Assembly: GCF_000503055.1 (NCBI RefSeq)
Contig: NZ_AYVY01000016.1
Location: 293-64,292, forward strand
DNA length: 64,000 bases
Direction: 5' to 3'
Source of the DNA: Mesorhizobium sp. LSHC420B00
GTDB lineage: Bacteria > Pseudomonadota > Alphaproteobacteria > Rhizobiales > Rhizobiaceae
A program made the translations under genes and the position numbers. A model generated the notes under the pieces. That model was not told the DNA's origin. It ran no database searches and worked only from the letters and a program-made list of their open reading frames with translations. This document shows positions 52,111 to 60,506 of the stretch, piece after piece. Every line of letters begins with the position of its first letter. Within the stretch, counting starts at the first letter, position 1.

Positions 52111-53124
52111 TCAGTCCGATTTCGGCTCGTCCAATTTGAGCCCGATCTTCTTGTCGCCGCTCTGGATAGCTTTGGCCGTTTCAGCAGTAAGCGCCTTGAC
52201 GTCGTCGGGCATCTTGGCTTCCCATGCCGGATTGAGGGCAAGGTCGCCGGAGCCTTCCTGCCAAGTGAACCACTTCGCTTCCTTCGGGGCGTCGAACTTG
52301 GCGCCAGTGGTCTTTGCCTTCCACCACTCGTCGATGATCCAGTTGATGTGCGGATCCCATTTGACGATGGTCGAGGCGATGATCGACTTCGGTGCGACCT
52401 TCGACATGTCGACATAATTGCCGAAGCAGCCGATACTGCGCTGCTCGCACACCTCGAAGGCGCCCGACATCTGGTAGATCATGTCCGCACCGGCGGCGAT
52501 CTGCGCCGAGGTGGCTTCGTTCGATTTGGCCGGATCGAACCAGGACTGGATAAAGCTAATCTTTTGCTTCACCTTCGGGTTCACTTCCTTGGCACCGGCG
52601 AAGAAGGCGTTGATCTGGTCATTGGTGTCTTCGGCCGGGAAGGTGGAGACAGCGCTGACGACATTTGACTTGGTCAGTTTGCCGGCCAGCTGTCCCATCA
52701 CATAGGCAGGCTCGTGCGCATGGATGAATATCCAATAAGCGTTGCCACCGAGGCCGCGATTGCCCGAACCGCTCATGACGAACATCGTGTCGGGGAACTC
52801 GTCTTTCAGCTTTTCGATCGCATCGACATAGGCGGTGTCGCCGAACAATATGTCGTATTCGCCCGTCTCCGCATAGGTGCGGAACACCTGCTCGGCATTG
52901 TCGTAGACGTTCTCGGTGTAGTTGATCTCGATGTCGAGGCCGTGCGGCTTGGCGGCGATGATCCGGTCCATGGAGCTCACGAAGGAGGATTCCCACGGTG
53001 CTTCCTTGCCGGCAGAAAGAATGCCGGCGATCCTGAGCTTTGTCGGCTCCTCGGCCTGCGCGCGGCCGCCCACCAACAATGTCGCGGCGACGAACGAAAC
53101 CGCTACGAGAAATGTCTTCAGCAT
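52111..53124 (-). CDS. BMP-family (purine nucleoside/base) periplasmic binding protein
   Basis: A 337-residue secreted protein. The signal peptide MLKTFLVAVSFVAATLLVGG ends near AQAEE, without a lipobox cysteine. Features of the Bmp family: LRIAGILSAGKEAPWESSFV, EYDILFGDTAYVDAIEKLKD, HAHEPAYVMGQLAGKLTKSN, AAGADMIYQMSGAF. It captures the substrate for the following transporter. Because the operon also encodes adenine deaminase, adenine or a related purine is the likely substrate. Confidence 0.92.
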   Translation of the reverse strand: MLKTFLVAVSFVAATLLVGGRAQAEEPTKLRIAGILSAGKEAPWESSFVSSMDRIIAAKPHGLDIEINYTENVYDNAEQVFRTYAETGEYDILFGDTAYVDAIEKLKDEFPDTMFVMSGSGNRGLGGNAYWIFIHAHEPAYVMGQLAGKLTKSNVVSAVSTFPAEDTNDQINAFFAGAKEVNPKVKQKISFIQSWFDPAKSNEATSAQIAAGADMIYQMSGAFEVCEQRSIGCFGNYVDMSKVAPKSIIASTIVKWDPHINWIIDEWWKAKTTGAKFDAPKEAKWFTWQEGSGDLALNPAWEAKMPDDVKALTAETAKAIQSGDKKIGLKLDEPKSD

Positions 53125-53154
53125 GGTTTCCTCCCTTTGTGTCGTGTTCCCAGC

Positions 53155-54930
53155 TTATGAGGCTTGTTTCAACGGATTGACTACCTTCAGGTTGACGCAA
53201 TCGATCAAGCCGAGATCGGTTATCGCGAAATCGGGAATCGCGGTGATCTGCAGTACGAACATGTACATGAAGGGCCATGGCAGCGTACAGCCAAGCGCGC
53301 GTGCCGCATCGTCGAGTTCCAGTTCCTTCTTCGCCATGTCTGAAGGCTCGAGGTCCGAGACGATGCCGCCGATCGGCAACGGCAGGAACGACACGATGCG
53401 ACCGCCGTCCGTCACCACCTGGCCGCCATTGTTCTCGACGATGTGGTTGATCGCCAATGCCATGTCGTCGGGGTTGGTACCGAGACAGACAATATTGTTG
53501 TCGTCGGGCGCCGCCGAGGTGGCGAGCGCGCCGGAGCGCAGCCCGAAGCCGGAGGCGAAGGCGACCGGCCGGTTGGAGGTGCGGCCATAGCGCTCGACGA
53601 CGGTGAGATACTGCACGTCCTGCGACGGATCGGCCTCGACATAGCCGTCGCGCACCGGCAGCACGACATCGCGCTGCCTGCGTACGAAAATCTGTTCGGG
53701 CGTGACAGCGATCGTCAGCACTGGCGCCTTGTCGACCGCCTCGGGCGCGCGCACCAAAAGGTCCTCGCGTGAAACGGGCGCAAGTTTGAACGTGTCGGTG
53801 ACAAGAGTGCTGCGCGCCGGCGGCGTGAGATCGTCCACGAGCCTGCCATCGCGCGCGGCAAGCCTTCCCTTGGCGATGACGGCCGAGACGCGGAAATCCC
53901 CGATATCCTTGACCAGCAGGATGTCGGCGGCGAGCCCGGGCGAGATCGAACCGACCTTCTGGCCGATACGCAGCGCTTCGGCGCCGTTGATGGTGGCCAT
54001 CTGGATGGCTGTGAGTGGCGGAACTCCCATCGTGACCGCCATGCGGATCATGTTGTCGAGATGGCCGCGGCCAAGGATGTCCGATGCGACCACGTCGTCG
54101 GTGCAGAAGCTGATGCGGTTTGTGGCCCCTATCCCCATCTCGGTGACGATGCGCAGGTTCTCCTCGAGAAAATGCGAGATGGAGGACTCGCGAATGACAA
54201 CATGCATGCCCTTGCGCAGCTTTTCCAGCATCTCGTCCGCGGTGTAACTCTCGTGGTCGGAGCGCACGCCGGCCTGCAGGTAACTGTTCAATCGATTGCC
54301 GCGACACATCGGCGAGCAGCCGAGGATCGGCAGTCGGCTCTTTTCGGCGATCTCCACCGCCTGCAGGACGTGTTCGTCCATCGTGTCGACGAACTCTCGC
54401 ACCGTCTCCCATATGCCGACGCATTCGGGCCAGGAATGGGTTGCGCGGTGATCGTCCGGTCCGAAATAGTAGCCGACATTGGAGCGCGGCAGCGTATAGG
54501 GCGTTTTGCAGGGCGCGCCCCAGAAGATCTTGAGGGGAGTTCCTTTCGCTTCGTCGAGGAATTCGCGCGCGCCTTCGAGGCCGGACACCACGAGGATCTG
54601 GTCCAAGCCAGACACGATCGAAGTGGTGCCGAGCGGCACCACCGCCTTGGCGAAGCTGGTGACCGACATTTTGGAGCATTCAACGTGGAGGTGGCCATCG
54701 ATCAGGCCGGGGCAGAGGAAATGGCCGGTCGCATCGATCATCTCGGTCTCGGGCCCGCGATACTCCGAGACATGTCCGACAGCGACGATACGGTCCTTGT
54801 AGACGGCGACGTCGGCGGGATAGATCTCGCCCGACGCGACATTGACCAGCGTGCCGCCGCTGACGATGAGCGTTGCCTTGTACTCCGCGCGACCGGCGCG
54901 GATGAATTCGCGTAGATCGGACAACTTCAT
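53155..54930 (-). CDS. ade: Adenine deaminase
   Basis: A 591-residue amidohydrolase of the AdeC type: LIVSGGTLVNVASGEIYPAD at the start, metal ligands in GLIDGHLHVECS, ATNRISFCTDDVV in the second metal block, and the C-terminal adenine-deaminase domain (SGFGLRSGALATSAAPDDNN, GGQVVTDGGRIVSFLPLPIG). It converts adenine to hypoxanthine and ammonia. ATG 54930 is taken as start; a TTG five codons upstream is an alternative, since the GGGAG before the ATG is very close. First gene of the transporter operon, 30 bases before the BMP gene, and divergent from a LysR regulator. Confidence 0.92.
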   Translation of the reverse strand: MKLSDLREFIRAGRAEYKATLIVSGGTLVNVASGEIYPADVAVYKDRIVAVGHVSEYRGPETEMIDATGHFLCPGLIDGHLHVECSKMSVTSFAKAVVPLGTTSIVSGLDQILVVSGLEGAREFLDEAKGTPLKIFWGAPCKTPYTLPRSNVGYYFGPDDHRATHSWPECVGIWETVREFVDTMDEHVLQAVEIAEKSRLPILGCSPMCRGNRLNSYLQAGVRSDHESYTADEMLEKLRKGMHVVIRESSISHFLEENLRIVTEMGIGATNRISFCTDDVVASDILGRGHLDNMIRMAVTMGVPPLTAIQMATINGAEALRIGQKVGSISPGLAADILLVKDIGDFRVSAVIAKGRLAARDGRLVDDLTPPARSTLVTDTFKLAPVSREDLLVRAPEAVDKAPVLTIAVTPEQIFVRRQRDVVLPVRDGYVEADPSQDVQYLTVVERYGRTSNRPVAFASGFGLRSGALATSAAPDDNNIVCLGTNPDDMALAINHIVENNGGQVVTDGGRIVSFLPLPIGGIVSDLEPSDMAKKELELDDAARALGCTLPWPFMYMFVLQITAIPDFAITDLGLIDCVNLKVVNPLKQAS

Positions 54931-55083
54931 CTCCCGTTCATGCAATCTCGCGCGGCCGGGATCTAGCCTCGTCCTGCGCCAAAGCCCAGCTTGCGCGCTG
55001 TGATCCTGTCGTATTAGGGTCGTCCATGCAAACCTCAGCCTCTAGTCATTTCTGGACATAACGTTCAAATTCTTGGACGACCG
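54931..55083. promoter_or_regulatory. Divergent ade/LysR control region
   Basis: 153 bases between the ade operon and the LysR gene. Near the regulator start there is an imperfect direct repeat, TTTCTGGACATAA and ATTCTTGGACGA (55049-55080), overlapping the region just before the ATG at 55084. Divergent LysR arrangement suggests autoregulation and control of the purine operon from here. Confidence 0.45.
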
Positions 55084-56058
55084 ATGGATTTTGAAGCAAT
55101 TGACTATTTCATTAAGGTGGCTGAGGCGCAGTCGCTCTCGCACGCCGCGAAACTGTATGGGCTGCCCAAGTCTAGCCTCAGCCATAAGGTCCGCGCGTTG
55201 GAGGATTCGCTTGGTGTCGCGCTGTTTGTGCGCGACGGGCGGGAACTGCATCTGAGCGATGCCGGAGTCGAGTTCCTCGACCATGCCCAGCGTATCAAGG
55301 AAACCTGCGAAGGAGCGAAGGCGGCGATCGCCGAGGCGGGTCACGATATCGCCGGCACGCTGACGATAGGCTCGACCGGCGAGTTCGGCACCTCCTTCAC
55401 CTCGGAGCTGCTGTTCGCCTTCCGCCAGCAGTATCCGCAGGTACATGTCGACGTGATCTTCCTTTCGCTCGGCTATTTCCTTGCGCCGGAGAAGCACCAG
55501 CCCTTCGACGGCATATTCCATTGGGGCGAGCCGGCGAATTCCGACTACATTGCGCGCAAGCTCGGCGAGGCGTCGTTCTGCCTGTATGCCAGCCCGCGCT
55601 ACATTGAAAACTTCGGGGAACCGGCGATGCCCGCGGACCTGGCCGGTCACGGCGCCGTCGCCTTCCGCCAACCAAGGGGCGTTCAATCCTGGCATCTCGA
55701 GCGCGGCGGGGAAACGGTCGACTTCATACCCACCGCCCAGTGCATGGCGAACGACTACTGGATGCTGAAATACTTCGCCGTCGCCGGCGAGGGTATCGTT
55801 TATCTGCCAGCCTTCTTTACCGAGATCGAGTGCATGAACGGCGACCTGGTGCCAGTACTGCCGGAGTGGCACTCGCCCCTGGTCCCGATAAACCTGCTTT
55901 ATATGCGACGCCGTTATGTGTCGCGCAAGTTCGCCGCCTTTCTGGATTTCTGCCTGGACTATTATCGGCAGCGCGCCGCTTACAGTTCACCTAGGTATTG
56001 CGTCGAGGTCGTGCGCCCCTTTGGGGGCCAGCGCCCCGGAGGAGAAAGTAACAGATGA
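55084..56058 (+). CDS. LysR-family regulator, likely of the purine operon
   Basis: A 324-residue LysR protein: MDFEAIDYFIKVAEAQSLSH, the helix-turn-helix AAKLYGLPKSSLSHKVRALE, and an effector domain from about 90 (GTLTIGSTGEFGTSFTSELL). Effector-domain end is near residue 300; the last about 22 residues are non-conserved. Divergent from ade, which by the usual rule makes it the regulator of adenine uptake and deamination. The exact ligand is unknown. Confidence 0.92.
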   Translation: MDFEAIDYFIKVAEAQSLSHAAKLYGLPKSSLSHKVRALEDSLGVALFVRDGRELHLSDAGVEFLDHAQRIKETCEGAKAAIAEAGHDIAGTLTIGSTGEFGTSFTSELLFAFRQQYPQVHVDVIFLSLGYFLAPEKHQPFDGIFHWGEPANSDYIARKLGEASFCLYASPRYIENFGEPAMPADLAGHGAVAFRQPRGVQSWHLERGGETVDFIPTAQCMANDYWMLKYFAVAGEGIVYLPAFFTEIECMNGDLVPVLPEWHSPLVPINLLYMRRRYVSRKFAAFLDFCLDYYRQRAAYSSPRYCVEVVRPFGGQRPGGESNR

Positions 56059-56065
56059 TCAAGGC

Positions 56066-56230
56066 GTGGGTCCGAAATGCGCGCCGCAGTTGGTTGATGT
56101 CGCCATGGGCGCACCGCCCGCTGGTATGGTGATCCGGAACGTGCGCTGGGCGAATGTTCATTCGGGTGAGATCATCCTCGCAAAAACCACGACCAGCCGG
56201 TTGGGAGGGCGCGAAATCGCCGCCGCCTAG
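56066..56230 (+). pseudogene. N-terminal remnant of a second adenine-deaminase-like gene
   Basis: The frame gives PQLVDVAMGAPPAGMVIRNV, then RWANVHSGEIILAKT, then decays to a stop. LVDVAMG-x-APA-D/x-VIRN-x-x-WVNVHSGEII is the start of a distinct adenine-deaminase/amidohydrolase branch, different from the intact ade here. It breaks off after about 50 codons, before any metal-ligand motif. It lies eight bases after the LysR stop, where a target gene would be expected. Confidence 0.7.
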
Positions 56231-56481
56231 CGGAGGCAGGGAAGGGCGTATTGTCTTGCTCCAAAAATGCCCTCGCGGGAATTTGCTCCGGTCACCGCAA
56301 TGACAAAGATCAGCCAATTGACTTTTGCTCGCGGGGCCGCATCAAGACGCAATATTTTTGCGCGAAATATTCCGGACTGACGGCAAAGCAACGATGACCA
56401 ACCGTACGTTTCTTATATCCAATTGACGCCAACCAAGAATAAATTAATATCCGGCTGGGGCGTGTCTTTGGGGAGGGTTGG
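56231..56481. other. AT-richer intergenic stretch with a short inverted repeat
   Basis: AATATTT (56351-56357) and AAATATT (56365-56371) form a perfect inverted repeat around TTGCGCG. CAATTGAC occurs twice nearby (56313-56320 and 56421-56428 region). This is likely the promoter/operator region of the small gene at 56482; no further gene seen. Confidence 0.4.
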
Positions 56482-56682
56482 ATGAGCAATGTGCAAAGGG
56501 TAACTCCAGTTCTAGAACAAGCAATCGCTGCACTTCTAAACAGGGCCGAGTATGACGACACCGTTTCGATCAAAGCGGCACTGAAGGATATTAGGCGGGC
56601 TGCGCCTTATTTGGCCGCATCCGACGAAGAGCTAACCGAGGCGATTATCGAAGTATCTGCTGTCATGGGCCTGTCTCAATGA
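56482..56682 (+). CDS. Small hypothetical protein
   Basis: A 66-residue acidic helical protein (MSNVQRVTPVLEQAIAALLN). GGGGAGGG precedes the ATG. No family recognised. Its TGA overlaps the ATG of the next, frameshifted gene (ATGA, 56679-56682), so the two formed a translationally coupled pair. Confidence 0.6.
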   Translation: MSNVQRVTPVLEQAIAALLNRAEYDDTVSIKAALKDIRRAAPYLAASDEELTEAIIEVSAVMGLSQ

Positions 56683-56838
56683 GTGGCATTGCGTATCCTG
56701 GCGATTTGGCTTTGTTGAAGCAGGTCTTGATCGTGTCTGCGCCGAGGCAGGTATCTCCGTTAGTAGCATGCAGGCGGAGCGCCTGAGCGTGAGCGCAATG
56801 GCACTCTTCTAGGCTAGGACGGCGAGTTCGACGAGGCG
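56679..56838 (+). pseudogene. Frameshifted small hypothetical gene
   Basis: Starts MSGIAYPGDLALLKQV, after which the frame degenerates. One base earlier in phase, coding resumes as LDRVCAEAGISVSSMQAERL with SVSAMALF, then a stop and a GEFDEA-like tail. Restoring one T in the GTCTTGATCG stretch (making GTC TTT GAT CGT) joins LLKQV-FDRVCAEAGIS, a natural sequence. So a single T deletion plus a later lesion inactivated it, or there is a sequencing error at that point. Confidence 0.6.
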
Positions 56839-56848
56839 CCTTCTCGGC

Positions 56849-57053
56849 GTGCGATTCCGCGACCGGGCCGAGGCTGGCCGTCAGCTCGCCGCCGCGCTCG
56901 AACCTTTAGCTGTTGACAATTCTCTGGTGCTGGCGTTCCCGCGCGGCGGGTTCCCGTCGCGTACCATGCCGTCGGGCCCACTATGACGATTTCGATCAGG
57001 TCACGGACGGTGAAGTCATTCGTCTTTCTAGCGGCGCAGGAAAATCCCCCTAA
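56849..57053 (+). pseudogene. Phosphoribosyltransferase gene with large internal deletion
   Basis: From GTG 56849 the frame reads VRFRDRAEAGRQLAAALEPL, then LVLAFPRGGFP, the start of a cytosolic phosphoribosyltransferase of the type that begins FRDRxEAGRxLA and carries LPRGGVPVA. After a frame change, HYDDFDQVTDGEVIRL follows directly, which is the C-terminal end of the same family, stop at 57051-57053. The middle (substrate-binding and PRPP loop, about 150 residues) is missing, so the product is dead. Confidence 0.7.
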
Positions 57054-57180
57054 AAGGATGTACTGACCAGGATCGGCACGGGCTTCTCCCTGTGTCCGCA
57101 GGTGCCGAGGTCTCGAGCCTCATTCGGCCTGGTGACTTCGAGCCCGTCACATGAGTTCTGAAGGCTGAACCACCGGGAGT

Positions 57181-57205
57181 GGAACACTCCGCTTTCAAAC
57201 CGGTT
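57181..57205 (+). promoter_or_regulatory. Candidate EcfG-type promoter
   Basis: GGAAC at 57181-57185, 16 bases, GGTT at 57202-57205; one mismatch to the EcfG consensus (CGTT). It lies 69 bases before the small gene at 57274 and would drive it and the SDR gene. Confidence 0.45.
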
Positions 57206-57273
57206 AGGGCAAATCACTAACGTGTGGGGATGGCGAAGGTCGCCCATGTGCAACTGCCGGAGGAAATTGGTCG

Positions 57274-57459
57274 ATGGACACGAAGAACGAGAAAGACCTG
57301 AACAAAGCCGAAAGTGGTACCGCAAAGCGCAGTTCGCCCGAGCAAAAAGGCGGCGATCAGGCGCGAAAGGCTCAGGAATGGGGCGGCGGTTCGAAGGCCG
57401 CCAAGGGACCTATCACGCACTCCAATCATCGAAACCCAAACTCGAGCCAGCGGAGCTGA
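57274..57459 (+). CDS. Small hydrophilic stress-type protein
   Basis: A 61-residue protein, almost without hydrophobic residues (MDTKNEKDLNKAESGTAKRS, GGDQARKAQEWGGGSKAAKG), probably intrinsically disordered, like many osmotic or desiccation-response proteins. GGAGG lies about 10 bases before the ATG. It lies after an EcfG-like promoter and two bases before the SDR gene, so they are likely one transcript. Confidence 0.7.
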   Translation: MDTKNEKDLNKAESGTAKRSSPEQKGGDQARKAQEWGGGSKAAKGPITHSNHRNPNSSQRS

Positions 57460-57461
57460 GC

Positions 57462-58334
57462 ATGCAGAATAATCCCACGCAGAAATATCCTCAGCCGCCC
57501 TTGCCTGAACAACAGCAGGATATGCCCGGCTACACCGACGAGATGAATCCCCGCCCTGACCATGGCGAGCAGAGCTATCGCGGTAGCGGCAAACTGATGG
57601 ACCGCGTTGCGCTGATCACTGGCGCGGACTCGGGCATCGGACGCGCGGTCGCAATCGCCTTCGCGCGCGAGGGCGCGGATGTGATCATCTCCTATCTCGA
57701 GGAGGATGAGGACGCGAAGGAAACGGCCCGCTGCGTCGAGGATGCCGGTCGCAAGCCTGTGATCGCGCGCGGGGACATCAGCGACGAAGGTTTTGCACGC
57801 TCGCTCATCAAACGAGCCATGGATGAATGCGGCCGGCTGGACATCCTGGTCAACAACGCCGCGCATCAGGCGACATTCGAAAAACTGGAGGATATCACGG
57901 CCGAAGAGTGGGATCTCACCTTCAGGACGAACATCTATGCGATGTTCTATCTCTCACAGGAGGCGGTGAAGGTGATGAGACCCGGCTCCGCCATTATCAA
58001 CACGTCGTCGATCAATGCCACCAGCCCCTCACCTACGTTGCTCGCCTACGCCACCACCAAGGGGGCGATAGCAAATTTTACCGCCGGGCTGGCCGGACTG
58101 GTCGCGGAGCGCGGCATTCGGGTCAATGCCGTCGCGCCGGGGCCGATCTGGACGCCGTTGATCCCTTCGACGATGCCGACCGAAAAGGTGAAGGAGTTCG
58201 GCAAGAACACACCGCTGAAGCGCCCTGGCCAGCCTGCCGAGCTCGCGGCCACCTACGTGCTTCTGGCCTCGGACGGCGCCAGCTATACGACCGGCGCCCT
58301 CTACGAGGTCACTGGCGGAAGGCCGATGCTTTAA
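57462..58334 (+). CDS. SDR-family oxidoreductase, general-stress type
   Basis: A 290-residue short-chain dehydrogenase from ATG 57462. The N-terminal extension MQNNPTQKYPQPPLPEQQQD, continued by MPGYTDEMNPRPDHGE, is typical of the YhdG/YghA-like stress SDRs. Cofactor motif GADSGIGRAV at about 54, NNAAHQ, catalytic Ser in NTSSINA, and Y-x-x-x-K as YATTKGAIANF; closing motif SYTTGALYEVTGG. NAD(P)-dependent, substrate unknown. It shares an EcfG-like promoter with the small gene before it. Confidence 0.92.
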   Translation: MQNNPTQKYPQPPLPEQQQDMPGYTDEMNPRPDHGEQSYRGSGKLMDRVALITGADSGIGRAVAIAFAREGADVIISYLEEDEDAKETARCVEDAGRKPVIARGDISDEGFARSLIKRAMDECGRLDILVNNAAHQATFEKLEDITAEEWDLTFRTNIYAMFYLSQEAVKVMRPGSAIINTSSINATSPSPTLLAYATTKGAIANFTAGLAGLVAERGIRVNAVAPGPIWTPLIPSTMPTEKVKEFGKNTPLKRPGQPAELAATYVLLASDGASYTTGALYEVTGGRPML

Positions 58335-58508
58335 TGAATTTGTCCCGGGGGAGAGCGGAAGGTCGCTTATCGGGATCGCGCTCTGGTCGCTCGCGCAGCC
58401 GTTGCGACGATAGCTTCGCCTACGTTGCTTTCCTGACTTGAAGGGTCATTCCGCCGCTCGGGCGATCAACGCGACAAGCCAAGTTCTTTGCGGCCGTTGC
58501 CCAGCAAC
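58335..58508. other. Intergenic stretch
   Basis: No gene is supported between the SDR stop and the EcfG-type promoter of the DUF3008 gene. The minus-strand frame across this region (up to 58803) has unnatural composition and runs against two real genes. Confidence 0.4.
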
Positions 58509-58534
58509 GGAACGCGGAGCAGGTCAACCGCGTT
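58509..58534 (+). promoter_or_regulatory. EcfG-type (general stress sigma) promoter of the DUF3008 gene
   Basis: GGAAC at 58509-58513, 17 bases, CGTT at 58531-58534: a full consensus match. It lies 32 bases before the ATG of the DUF3008 gene, leaving room for a short leader with GGAGG at 58556-58560. Confidence 0.65.
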
Positions 58535-58566
58535 TCACGACAAGGCGGTGATATTGGAGGTATTAA

Positions 58567-58755
58567 ATGCCAGCCAAATCCAAGGCCCAGCAGATGGCGG
58601 CAGGCGCCGCCCTTGCGGCCAAACGCGGTGAAAAGAAGAAGAGCGAGTTGAAGGGCGCGTCCAAGTCGATGGTCAGGTCGATGAGCGAGAAGGAACTTCA
58701 CAAAATGGCGTCGACCAAGCGCAAGGGCAAAGCCGAACATGCGTCCAAATCGTGA
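58567..58755 (+). CDS. DUF3008 family small basic protein
   Basis: A 62-residue Lys/Ala/Ser-rich protein: MPAKSKAQQMAAGAALAAKR, then GASKSMVRSMSEKEL and ASTKRKGKAEHASKS. This is the full DUF3008 pattern; the family is common in alphaproteobacteria and associated with general stress. Strong GGAGG and a consensus EcfG promoter are present upstream. Confidence 0.93.
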   Translation: MPAKSKAQQMAAGAALAAKRGEKKKSELKGASKSMVRSMSEKELHKMASTKRKGKAEHASKS

Positions 58756-59006
58756 GTAGATGGCCGGATGGGCGGCACGGCAAGCGTCCTCGTCGTCTTC
58801 CATCTCCGTTCCGATCAGATCATTTGCCTCCTGCTCGTTCGGCGTAGCGCCGCAGAAGCATCACAAAGCCCATGCTCCGCGAACGGATCCGGAAAATCTG
58901 CTTTCGTGCCGAAACTCCTTCCTTTGCGAGACTGGTCGTGCGCTAAGAGAACCCACCAAGACCGCCGATCTCGTATGACCCGACGGGCAGCGGCAATCTC
59001 CGGCTT

Positions 59007-59213
59007 TTACCAACGGATCACGACGACCTTCTCGGTCCCGTTGCCGAGTTCGACAGCTTCGGTGCCCTCTGGCTTGCGGCCTTGGATCTTGGCATCGTCG
59101 ATGGATTCAACGACGGCAACGTTGACCCCGAAGGCCTCATCGATTTCGGCGACACAGACCAAGGTATCCGGTGGCAGGTCTTTCACTCGGTCCAACAACT
59201 CGCGAAGCTTCAT
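59007..59213 (-). CDS. Small hypothetical protein
   Basis: A 68-residue protein from ATG 59213 with AGGAGG six bases upstream, which decides the start over a codon seven residues earlier. It begins MKLRELLDRVKDLPPDTLVC and ends ELGNGTEKVVVIRW; a compact alpha/beta protein, no family recognised. A GGAAC-N16-GGTT promoter-like sequence lies about 65 bases upstream. Confidence 0.72.
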   Translation of the reverse strand: MKLRELLDRVKDLPPDTLVCVAEIDEAFGVNVAVVESIDDAKIQGRKPEGTEAVELGNGTEKVVVIRW

Positions 59214-59274
59214 GGCGGACCTCCTTGGCGACATCTGGATAACAGGAGCGTTATCCTTTTCGGCCGTGCATTCG

Positions 59275-59300
59275 GAACCCTCTCGCTTGAGAAAGGTTCC
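59275..59300 (-). promoter_or_regulatory. Palindromic EcfG-like promoter element
   Basis: On the minus strand GGAAC is followed after 16 bases by GGTT (GGTTCC), and the same holds on the plus strand because GGAACC and GGTTCC are mutually inverted. The minus-strand reading points to the gene ending at 59007. The inner TCTC/GAGA extends the dyad, so a regulatory hairpin or operator is an alternative. Confidence 0.4.
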
Positions 59301-60506
59301 CCGGTCGCACTGCGCACGTCCCTTGTTTGCAACGCTGCCAGCGCAATTTCCTATTGATCATTCATCCACCCGCCGCCGAGCAGATTCTGGGGCAAGCCAG
59401 GTCTGTCGACCTAGCCGAACGCCGCAGGACATATGAGGCAGGCGGCTGGACCGGCTTTGATCTGGACGCTGTCGACTATGTCTCCGACGAGATCGAGCGT
59501 GATAACGCTCCTAGAGGCAATCGGCCCTGATTAGCTGCCCTATCCCGGGCGGCGGGCACTGCCCGGCAGGGTTTCGGGATCGGGGCTGCAGGAACAGAGT
59601 GACTTTGGCCGGTTCTGTCTTCCAGCGACGTTTTCGACCTGCTGAGCGACGACAGGGCAGACGTGGACCGGGCGTTGGAGGCGCCGGAGTGGATCGCCAG
59701 CCACAAGCTGTTCCGTTCCTGGCTCGTTTGCATCGCTCGCCGTGGGCATCCGTTGCTGCGTGCAAGGGGCGTACGAACTGGCGAGACCATCCCCACCGAC
59801 ATTTTCTGCGCGATCCCACAGGCGTTGCGTTCGGCTGACGGGAGCAAGACTGGAACCATAGATCCCGCGCTCGACCCATAGATGCCGTAGTCAGTTCCAT
59901 GGCCGTATTGTTGCAGAAGACAAGACCGTCGACCCTTGGGACAGATTGGACCAGCCTGTCGCTGCCCAGAAGCCGCCATAAAAGCGACTGCAGGCCGGGC
60001 CCAATTCGGCGGTCATTTCACCCTGATCGAAATTTGGCTCCCGCGACTCGACGCTCGGCGGGTAGTGAGTGCGCGGGCGGTTGAGGCTGAATGGCTCGAC
60101 TCTGACCTCAACCAAGGTGACACAGGATTTTGGGAAGCCCGGGCGTCCAGCGAGTTAGGTCGCGCGCCCACTTTGCACGTACCATATGATATGAGCCTAT
60201 CGCGGTCATTGTCGCGTTGCAGTGGTGTTTACTGGCCAGTTGATCTGGACTGCTTCGGCGGGCGTTTGACCGGCTCTGCAAGGAGGGCCGCCTAGCCAAG
60301 AAAGACAGAGAACAGCGGGAATACCTGGCTGCGGAAGTCTTCCAAGTTTTCGACGATCGGACGAGGGACGAAGCGGACCCGTTGCGTGCGACACCAGAGC
60401 ATCGTCGCTACTCTAAAATTTAGAACTGACCTGGCACCGCTCTATCAAAAGCAGAGTTGCTGGTGCCGAGCTGAGGTCGCGGTTGTGGCAGAAGCGTCGT
60501 CGATGC
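59301..60506. other. 1.2 kb region without a confident gene
   Basis: Several fragments look coding but lack proper starts or neighbours. At 59372-59530 there is SVDLAERRRTYEAGGWTGFD. At 59603-59881 there is DVFDLLSDDRADVDRALEAP with only a late GTG (59663) as start. At 60244-60423 there is AFDRLCKEGRLAKKDREQRE, followed by YLAAEVFQVFDDRT, with no start codon at all. They read as remnants of small genes; none matches a family known to me. Together with the pseudogenes before it, the region appears to be decaying. Confidence 0.4.

Noticed and set aside
52619..54679. Minus-strand open frame of 686 codons
   Set aside because: Runs in another frame of the ade and BMP genes; Arg/His-rich translation, no family features.
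58420..58803. Minus-strand open frame of 127 codons
   Set aside because: Antisense to the DUF3008 gene, which has a consensus promoter, ribosome binding site and full family match.
59476..59979. Minus-strand open frame of 167 codons
   Set aside because: Composition is noise-like (many Ser, Arg, Pro) and there is no ribosome binding site or family match.
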